From positions 31,729,032-31,793,031 of the forward strand of contig OY365814.1 of assembly GCA_959347315.1 (NCBI GenBank): 64,000 nt of DNA, in the 5' to 3' direction. Below the pieces are notes generated by a model that worked only from the letters and a program-made list of their open reading frames with translations, searched no databases and was not told the DNA's origin. The DNA comes from Bimastos eiseni. Lineage: Eukaryota > Annelida > Clitellata > Crassiclitellata > Lumbricidae. Shown piece by piece: positions 57,007 to 64,000 of this stretch. Each line of letters starts with the position of its first letter. Position 1 is the stretch's first letter. The translations under genes were made by a program, and so were the position numbers.

Positions 57007-57177
57007 ATTATTTTTTTATTTCCGAAATTTGATATCGCCCTTCTTCTAATATCTTTTGCTCAGAAGTGCATACATACGCCTCGACGGCGCAATTGCAGTT
57101 GTACTGCAGAGCAATGGTGCGCGAAGGACTTGCTCAAGGTCCCTTCACAGTGACCGCCCTAACCGATCGGCCACACC
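57007..57177 (-). mobile_element. tRNA-derived SINE, internal deletion, minus strand
   Basis: Same family as 6148-6372. A-tail (T run) and ATT repeat at the left, body intact, but the stretch holding the B box is missing: gtgaccgccctaaccgatcg joins body directly to A box. Confidence 0.78.
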
Positions 57178-57492
57178 AAACTGCAGAGTATAGTTGAACA
57201 ATCAGAAATTCGGGTCCCTGTAGGCAGGGCCGTCATGGGCCTCTGAAGTCTAAATTATCTTAAGGCTCTGTCACGGTGTCACGGAGTCCCTGGTCGTTTG
57301 CCTGCATGCCTTGTCTCGCATGCTTATCATTTTTATAGCACTGGTTGAGAACATTTTTAGAGAGTGATCTAACCGATTGGAGATCCTAGTATAGCGAAAT
57401 CTTGTGGCGACAAAAGTAACCACGCCCTGTGCCTTGTAGTAGTAGCCGCTAGATGTCGCTAAACATTAGTGTCTAATGGAATGGTCAATGCT

Positions 57493-57745
57493 TGGACACC
57501 TTTATAAATTTTCCTCTCCTGATATAAATATTACAGTTGAAAAAGGTGTATAAGCAGATTGGGTATATCTACACTGTGTGATAACAAAGATCATTAGCGT
57601 TGTCCTCCTTTCTGTCCATCTTGGGACTGGTACTGTTAGGATGCCAGCGTTCGTGGAGTATTTTTGTTTCCTCAGTGTTTTCTGTGCTATGCATGCAAAT
57701 AAATTTATAGCGATCGTTTCCACCAATTTAAGGGTGTTTACGGAT
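57493..57745. mobile_element. MITE related to the foldback family, single core
   Basis: Left end ttggacacctttataaa and right end aatttaagggtgtttacgg, with one dispersed-repeat copy (57571-57660) between. Confidence 0.6.
57571..57660 (+). repeat. Dispersed ~100-bp repeat inside a MITE
   Basis: Reads acactgtgtgataacaaaga, tcattagcgttgtcctcctt and cttgggactggtactgttag. Confidence 0.85.
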
Positions 57746-58460
57746 ACGTTTTGCCCTATATGCTATCGAAATCATGTCTCCTTGTATACCGGAATTTAAT
57801 GGCTAGGTCTGACTGATAATATTAAAGGGGAAACTGCAAAACTTCCTATCGAAGGTTTACCCAGATGCCTACTTTTCTTCTAAGCTGTTCACATTTTCAA
57901 TATTTTATGCAACAATTTAGTAATATTTTCACTCTATTTTAATAACGTTAGAGGCCTCGATAGTCAAGTCATGTTATTACATTCCACGTTACTTAGTAAC
58001 ACGGTTATTTCTTAATTTTCTTATTTCATCTTTTATTTATTTAATTTTGAATTCACCTAATAAACAAAAGTTATTTGTTTATGGAAATAACAAATTACAT
58101 CATATTTGATATTGTATACAAGGCATCGGTGATTTGTATTAGGGGAGATTTTTTTTCGTAGAAGGCTAGATTTTTATCTCGATGGGGAGAATATGTTTCG
58201 TTACAGCGTCTCCGGGTGACATTATTTCAACCAGCGGGAGACATAGTACAGGGAGATGTACGCCATGACAAGGGCTAAAACACCCCGTGACCAGGAATAT
58301 CCGCATCGTACATTTGCTATGACGCGTCACTGCAATAACTATATGTTGTACGCTTACAGCTAATATATAGTGCGAACAGTATACTTAAAAGAGGTGTTTT
58401 AAGAAAGTGAACAGTTGGATGGAATGACAATGGCAATACGAGTGTTCACATTTTCCTCCA

Positions 58461-58538
58461 CTATTCATTAGCGTCGCCCTCCTCCTTTATCCAGTCTTAG
58501 GATTGGCACTGCCGAAGTGCGAACGGTGGCGGTGTTCT
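58461..58538 (+). repeat. Dispersed ~100-bp repeat, 5'-truncated
   Basis: Reads ctattcattagcgtcgccct, cctcctttatccagtcttag and gattggcactgccgaagtgc. Confidence 0.85.
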
Positions 58539-58654
58539 AACCAATGTAACTGACTTAAACTGAGTTAACGCAGGCGTAGACTTCGTGTCATGCGCGACCA
58601 TCAGCCAATGAGCGTGCGCTTTGTGTGAATCTGTGTCAGGTTAGTAGATGTCAG

Positions 58655-58748
58655 CCTAGATGTCGCCTCTAAGGACAGCATTGGAGAGCGAATGGCAGCT
58701 GTCGAGATGTGCCTCTGTCCAGAAGGATACTCCGGCACTTCGTGTGAG
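58655..58748 (+). CDS. LAMA1/2-like: Laminin alpha exon 15: end of L4, second half of split LE repeat 5
   Basis: Residues 739-770 (two bases from exon 14 plus C make Thr; phase 0 out). It reads LDVASKDSIGERMAAVEMC, then LCPEGYSGTSCE. The AAAVExCxCPxGYxGxSCE motif is the invariant exit from the L4 module into the LE rod. Acceptor gtCAG|C, donor GAG|GTACAA. Confidence 0.95.
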
Positions 58749-59209
58749 GTACAACCTGACCTCATTTACCTAGATATGACCTAGTTTGAATGTTGTGACC
58801 GAATTTTGAACAGAGAAGTTTGTTTCTGTCTCAATAACGCCACTATGCCTAATGATAACCCACTCGCCCTACTTGGCGGTTCGCTCAATAAACTAAAGAT
58901 TCTAATAATGGTGCATTTTCCCCAGCACGAAGAAATAGCGAATGGGGCTGAAGAGATATTTTGCCATTCTTGGTGAAAGCCCGCGATAGCTTTCAGAGAT
59001 CAAAATTTGCACATTGATTATAATGACGATAACCACAATTGACAAACCGTGGTATAATAAATTATTTTATACAGCTATATCCAGAAAAGCAGATTTTTCA
59101 AATATTGCTTTTGTGCCTGCGACTGCTCTACCCAGTAGCCAGGGATTTCTGTACTCGCCTTTGCTTGCGTAGCTATAGTATAGAGATCTCTTCTGTTCTC
59201 TCTTGGAAG

Positions 59210-59323
59210 ACATGTGCTGCTGGCTACAGACGCGCTGGGAACATGTTGGTCGGCGGATCGTGTAAACTCTGCGACTGTAACCATCATTCGGACGTCTGCG
59301 ATCCATACAGCGGAGAATGCCAG
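59210..59323 (+). CDS. LAMA1/2-like: Laminin alpha exon 16: LE repeats 5-6
   Basis: Residues 771-808, phase 0 at both ends (tggaAG|ACATGT, CAG|GTGATG). It reads TCAAGYRRAGNMLVGGSCKL, then CDCNHHSDVCDPYSGECQ. The C-x-C-N-x-HS-x-x-C-D-xx-(T/S)G-x-C pattern is the standard start of a laminin EGF repeat. Confidence 0.95.
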
Positions 59324-59334
59324 GTGATGAATTA

Positions 59335-59640
59335 TGTACCATTTCAAGACAATGCAGTGTGATGCGTGACAATCAAAATACAATGAAGGATAGTGCCATG
59401 CAAGACAATGCAAAACAGTACAATGAAATGCAATGCGATGCAGTAAAGGACAATGCTTTGCAATGCAAGACGATGCCATGCAATGCAGGACAATACAGTG
59501 CAAGACAATACAATGCAAGACAATTCGAAATAATGCAAGATAATACAATGCGATACAATGCAAGACAATGCAATTTAATTCAATGCAACACAAAACAATA
59601 CAATGTAATGTACTAATGAAATATAATTGAATACAATTAA
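59335..59640. repeat. Degenerate (CAATG)n pentamer, intron 16
   Basis: CAATG/CAAGA/CAATA pentamers over 300 bp, filling most of the 409-bp intron. Open frames on both strands (NARQ.., CIVLH..) are artefacts. Confidence 0.92.
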
Positions 59641-59732
59641 ATACAATTTGCATATATTGCATATTCTGTGATGACAATGATGATTATGACGACAACATCA
59701 TCATCATGACGTTGCTGTTGTCGCTGTTTCAG

Positions 59733-59953
59733 GAGTGCCAGCACAACACGCGAGGCTTTCACTGTGAGTTCTGTGCGATCGGTTTCCATGGTGACGCTCT
59801 CCTTGGCAACCGTGACTCGTGCCAACCGTGCGCGTGTCCTTTCGCTTCCAATAGTTTTGCTGAAAGCTGTGAAGTCGTAAGAGACGAACAGGGAAGAGAG
59901 GACCACGTCTGCATCAATTGCTATCCGGGTCATTCAGGAAGACACTGTGAACA
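59733..59953 (+). CDS. LAMA1/2-like: Laminin alpha exon 17: LE repeats 6-7
   Basis: Residues 809-881 plus two bases (phase 0 in, phase 2 out). It reads ECQHNTRGFHCEFCAIGFHG, then CQPCACPFASNSFAESC and CINCYPGHSGRHCE. The donor CA|GTGGGT was chosen because it alone rebuilds ..CEHC-IQGYYGNP.. across the junction. Reading on into GTCTCG would lose a conserved cysteine. Confidence 0.94.
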
Positions 59954-60832
59954 GTGGGTCTCGTCTTTTCATGTTTAGAATTTGTTCGCGAGGCTGCATT
60001 TAGAGTGCTGCCAAAGGGTTCGATCCCCTTCTCCTAAGATGGTTACTGTGTGGGGACCTTGAGCAGATACTTCACTCCCGGCGCCATTGTTAGATAGATG
60101 CCCCCGTGGATTATGTGAGAAATGTCCGTAAATTAGACGAAAAATGTCATAATCGCGTAAACCTTAGTCTTAGTCATCAACAATTACGTCGTCTGCCCGG
60201 TAAACTCTACATGTCGCATCTATTTTAGGCTGATAATAGCCTGAACGAGCCGATTATAGTTGGCACTGACCGAAATTCCCGAACTTTGTGCAATAATTTG
60301 AGAACACTGCATTTAGGAATTTATGCGAAAACCGCAAATTTATGCGAAAAAAATGCGAAATCGCATTGTCGCATAAACCGCGAAGCGCTATCGATAGATG
60401 TTTCGTCATTTCAAATATGGCACATATTAAGCACTTGACAAAAATATTATTACTTTTATTCTTTTGTTAACTACAAACTGACGAACTGCAGTACGACTAC
60501 AGGAAATGTAACGAAAACTTAATGCAAAGTTAAACAAAGGTTGGATTTTATAACTGTATACATGGCAGCCCGCTAGGCGTAATTTCGTCTTGCTGATCGT
60601 TTTTTATGTCGCCCCTCGAGGTTGGATGGCTGAGACGAGAGGGATCGAGCCTGCGTCTATCTGTTTTTCGTGCCTGTGTTTAGCCATTTTAGCCATTGCA
60701 CTGGCCTGAATACTTTTATATGGTCCTATGGCTTTATACAATAACAGCAGTCTACACTGATAATCATATAGCTCGTTTTGCTGCGCCTTTCTGGTCATTG
60801 ATCACCATGGTTACTGACTTTCTCTATGTCAG
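59954..60832 (+). other. Laminin intron 17 (0.9 kb)
   Basis: A tRNA/SINE-like remnant at about 60015-60095 (gggttcgatccccttctcct, tactgtgtggggaccttgag) and repeated tatgcgaaa phrases at 60320-60360. Otherwise nothing identified. Confidence 0.6.
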
Positions 60833-61029
60833 TTGCATTCAGGGTTACTATGGCAACCCGCTGTTGCCGGGCAACCATTGTCAGCCGTGCGATTGCCACG
60901 GCAACGCAGCCGACGGATGCGACCCGGTCAGCGGTCGTTGCTATGGCTGTGCTGGACACACGGAAGGTGACCGCTGCGACCGTTGCGAGGAGGGTTACCA
61001 TGGAAACGCCTTCCGCGGAAACTGTTCAA
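60833..61029 (+). CDS. LAMA1/2-like: Laminin alpha exon 18: LE repeats 7-8
   Basis: Residues 882-947 plus one base (phase 2 in, phase 1 out; atgtCAG|TTGCAT, TCAA|GTATGC). It reads CIQGYYGNPLLPGNHCQPC, CDCHGNAADGCDPVSGRC and CDRCEEGYHGNA. GYYGNPxxPGxxCQPC is the classic laminin LE linker. Confidence 0.96.
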
Positions 61030-62236
61030 GTATGCTGTCAAATTGATATTTTAGTTATATCTTGTGATTATATTTACGTGAGACATGGGGGTCTGTTGAA
61101 TTCATTGGTTGTAGTGTTGGGCCTGTATTGCATGATTTCGCTTCTCCTCCCCTGAGGCAAGGATTGGTCAGTAGAAATGTAACCGTGATTATTATGAACT
61201 TTACAATACAATAGATAGCCTTGGACAATATATATAAGAGATCATTATTATACATTAGGTTTAGCTGAACATTCACTAATTCTGACAGTATAGGTTCTGT
61301 CAGTCACTCGTCTAGGCTCTAGCAGTTGCAGTCAGCCCTCGTTGCTAGAGTGGTCAGTAGTTGATCCTTGAGTGGTCAGTAACTAGCCAATCAAAGTAGT
61401 CTGATCTAGGATAGGCCAGTTTCCTCTTTGGCTGAGGAAAGTCTCTTATAAGCTACAACACTGTTAGGAACTTTGCAGTCTGACTTCCGAAATTATCAGG
61501 TAACTTAGTACGTCAGGTCTGTCTATTATAGTATATATAATTTATTAATAACTTAACTTCACGTTCAACCTTTAGCATCTCGCATCATAATCACCTCGCG
61601 AGTATTTATATCATTCTGTATTTAAGCAACCATATTTATGTTATACATTATTCTGTTCCTTGTTTAATAAAGATAAGTTGTATTCTAACTGTCTCTTCAT
61701 GTGTAGCTAGTTTCCCCTAACATAATCTAATTCATTAAGCATCTAACATAATAGTAGAGCTAATTTTAGTAGAACCCACAGCGTTCTTACAGAAATGTTG
61801 AACAAATCAGTTGTTTGGTCGTTCTAAAATAAATGTGCTTCATAAATGTATAATGACGATGTTTTATGTTAGTATTAGAAATGGGACAGTCTCTCAAGCC
61901 ACCCTAAGAGGCAGCCGTGGGCATGAACTAATGGCGACCATTAGTTCATACCATTTTCCTGGCCTCAGCCTATGAGGGTGATTGACACCTTGCCTTTGGA
62001 GTTCAGTTGAAGCAGAAATCTTGATGCAAAATTTAAACCTCTGTGAGGACATTAACCCAACCTTTCGATTGACTCCCACACACTCCCTCGAGCTATGGTA
62101 ACAACAGTAGTGAACAACACTCATCGTCGTCGTAATCGTAATCGTCGTCGTCATAATCGTTGTCGTCGTCATAATCGTCGTCGTCGTCATCGTCATTATT
62201 GTTATCACGATTAATGGATACAATTCATTGTCACAG
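61030..62236 (+). other. Laminin intron 18 (1.2 kb)
   Basis: AT-rich with tandem gtcagtagttgatcc/gtcagtaactagcc phrases near 61350 and a CGT-rich repeat at 62125-62205. No gene seen. Confidence 0.6.
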
Positions 62237-62343
62237 AATGTCAGTGCAGCTACCATGGGTCTGTCAGTGACGCCTGTGACAGAGTGTCGGGGCAGTGTCA
62301 GTGTCGGGTTCATTATGTCGGACGCGACTGTGCGCAATGTCAG
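62237..62343 (+). CDS. LAMA1/2-like: Laminin alpha exon 19: LE repeat 9
   Basis: Residues 948-983 (phase 1 in, phase 0 out; gtcaCAG|AATGTC, CAG|GTAAGC). It reads CQCSYHGSVSDACDRVSGQC, then QCRVHYVGRDCAQC, a complete eight-cysteine LE pattern with neighbouring exons. A CGT/CAT-rich repeat abuts the acceptor. Confidence 0.96.
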
Positions 62344-62659
62344 GTAAGCTCGCCTAACCCAAATCTCATGTAATCCAATGTAATCGAATGTAATCAATTG
62401 TCATCTAATGTTATGTAATGGAATCCATGCTAAGGATAATGAAACCAGTATATTATAAATTTCCCAGCTATAAATAGCTATTGTTGAAAATAATGATAGC
62501 TACATCATTATTGCCCGTCCATGGGTGAGGGCTCTTGAAATATAGTTTAGACCATTATTTTATTGAAATTTTAGGCCATTCACTCAGATTAAAATTTGCT
62601 GTCTCTGCTCAAAACAAGCACTCTAAATTAATTACTCAAGACTTTACTTATTTATGTAT

Positions 62660-63366
62660 TTTTTTATTCTTTAGCTTTGATATCGCGCTTCATCCAACAT
62701 CTTTTGCTCAGAAGTGCATACACACGCCTCGACGGCGCAATTGCAGTTATAATATACTGCCGAGCAATTGTGCGCGAAGGACTTTTGCTCAAGGTCCCTA
62801 CACCAGCGTTTCCCAGTCTTTTTTGGCCGCGGAACCCTTTTGATCTTTAAAATGGTTCGCGGAACCCCGTTCAAAACCATCATATTCTGTTGTAGGTACA
62901 GCGCTTGAGAATGTAGATAATAACGGGTTTAAGCCTAGATTAGACTAGATCAGCGTTTCCCAATCTTTTTTGGCCGTGGAACCCCTTTTGGTCTTAAATT
63001 TTTGGCACCCGCCCAAAATTAAACATATTCTGTGGTAGGTACAAATGCTTGGGAATGCAGACAATTATAGATTTAGGCCTAAATTTGATTAATAATAGCA
63101 CAAATATTCATGACAAGGACATAATGAATTCTCTTTCATATAAAGTTACACACAGATGTTAAGTAAAATCCTCCATTTGTTCACACTGAAGGTTTTTCGC
63201 GGAACCCTTGTCTTCATCTCACGGAACCCTAGGGTTCCGCGGAACCCAGTTTGGGAAACGCTGCCCTACACAATGACTGACGCTTGGACGAGGGTTGAAC
63301 CCGTTCGCTCAGCGCACACTGAGTGTTACGGGCTGACCACTCTAACCGATCGGCCACCGTGCCGCA
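62660..63366 (-). mobile_element. tRNA-derived SINE interrupted by a hAT-like element
   Basis: Left part 62660-62803 (tail and body) and right part 63264-63366 (B box ggttcaaccc region and A box ggccgatcggttagag on the minus strand) belong to one SINE of the 6148-6372 family. The intervening 62804-63263 is a later insertion. Confidence 0.87.
62804..63263. mobile_element. hAT-like element with exact 8-bp target duplication
   Basis: Ends CAGCGTTTCCCA / TGGGAAACGCTG, a classic hAT terminus. Flanked by CCCTACAC at 62796-62803 and 63264-63271. A second left end (cagcgtttcccaatc) occurs internally at 62951, so the left part is duplicated. GCGGAACCC words recur on both strands. 460 bp, no coding. 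Confidence 0.92.
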
Positions 63367-63454
63367 TAAAATAATGCCTACCTTTTTCAGCCAGAGGGAA
63401 TTATTTATAAATGAAATGAATTAATCAATGACTGATAGTCCGCTTTGTCGCTAG

Positions 63455-63635
63455 GTCGGCTACGGTGACGTAACATCCGGTTGTAGTCCGTGTAAATGTA
63501 ATCCGATTGGTAGTCTCACTGGCGCCTTCTGTGATCCCGTGACTGGACGATGCCATTGCAAGGAAGGGGTGACAGGTTCCCTGTGTTCCGAATGTTTGCC
63601 TGGCTACTACGACTTCTCGCCTGATGGTTGTCAAG
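63455..63635 (+). CDS. LAMA1/2-like: Laminin alpha exon 20: LE repeats 9-10 (last exon in window)
   Basis: Residues 984-1043 plus one base (phase 0 in, phase 1 out; cgcTAG|GTCGGC, TCAAG|GTAACC). It reads VGYGDVTSGCSPCKCNPIGS, CDPVTGRCHCKEGVTGSLC and CLPGYYDFSPDGCQ. The next LE repeat should start beyond base 64000. Confidence 0.96.
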
Positions 63636-63796
63636 GTAACCGACGTTTTGTGATGTAACGACCATGAAAATGACAGTTTTTTTGCAGCTCTTCCGATTTC
63701 GACGTGTATTTAAATTCTGAAGAGTTGTCTTCTGAATTCAGGTGATTGTAGACTAGTGTCGTTGGCGGGGTATTTGCTGGGACTATGTAGCTAGTG

Positions 63797-63898
63797 GTTT
63801 CAGTTTAACGACACTGTGATAGCAAAAATCATTGGCGTCGCCCTCCTCCTTTATACAGGCATGTTACTGGCACTGCCATAATGCAAGCAGTTGCGGTG
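63797..63898 (+). repeat. Dispersed ~100-bp repeat
   Basis: Reads gtttcagtttaacgacactg, attggcgtcgccctcctcct and tactggcactgccataatgc. Confidence 0.88.
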
Positions 63899-63903
63899 TA
63901 AAC

Positions 63904-63970
63904 GTGTCCCCTCTCTGTAAAAGGTGGGGGGACTTGTCCCCTCAACCCCCGTCCGTGGTCGCCACCTCTG
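63904..63970. mobile_element. hAT-like MITE, right-end fragment
   Basis: gtgtcccctctctgtaaaag then gtgggg..cttgtccccctc-like sequence and ggtcgccacctctg end match the right half of 8044-8192. Confidence 0.7.
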
Positions 63971-64000
63971 TTGATAATCGTTCGAGAACTTACTGGCAAA

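Larger units (their letters stand above)
56735..58654 (+). other. Laminin intron 14 (1.9 kb)
   Basis: Contains a SINE (57007-57177), a MITE with a dispersed-repeat core (57493-57745) and another dispersed-repeat copy (58461-58538). 57780-58440 is AT-rich with nothing identified. Confidence 0.7.

Noticed and set aside
60604..60798. Small open frame upstream of exon 18
   Set aside because: No motif; it overlaps tRNA-like sequence and the intron end.

Overview
This is nuclear DNA from an invertebrate animal, most likely a marine one. Genes are broken into short exons by long repeat-rich introns with GT..AG borders, microsatellites and minisatellites are very dense, and decayed LINE, SINE, hAT-type and other transposon copies lie between exons. 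No bacterial operons, CRISPR arrays or rRNA genes are visible. The phylum cannot be settled from sequence alone; an invertebrate deuterostome or a lophotrochozoan would both fit.

One host gene is recognisable, and it fills the window from about 14.6 kb to the right edge on the plus strand: the 5' part of a laminin alpha chain of the LAMA1/LAMA2 type. Twenty exons (14643-63635) join in frame into about 1043 codons: signal peptide, laminin N-terminal (LN) domain, four and a half laminin-type EGF-like (LE) repeats, a laminin IV type A (L4) domain, then further LE repeats. The gene continues beyond the window. Every junction was fixed by splice dinucleotides, reading phase and the expected family order. 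Intron 1 appears to be a GC-AG intron.

Layout: 1-14.5 kb is intergenic, with hAT-like MITEs, a tRNA-derived SINE, a LINE 3' fragment and simple repeats. 14.57-14.81 kb holds a candidate TATA box and exon 1. 14.8-25.9 kb is intron 1. 25.9-41.0 kb holds the LN exons 2-6 in large introns. 41-50.3 kb holds the first LE exons. 50.6-56.7 kb holds the L4 exons, with a large intron carrying three retroelement fragments among AAT arrays. 58.7-63.6 kb holds the following LE exons, closely spaced.

The non-genic DNA is organised rather than random. A roughly 100-bp dispersed sequence occurs about 21 times on both strands; in one place it forms the arms of a palindromic MITE with terminal inverted repeats. 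Three hAT-like insertions keep 8-bp target duplications (two exact, one 7/8), and one of these sits inside a SINE. A dispersed repeat carries a 15-bp minisatellite of very different length in its copies. I found no sign of a novel multi-gene system; the most unusual material is this repeat landscape and how close it comes to laminin splice sites and the candidate promoter.
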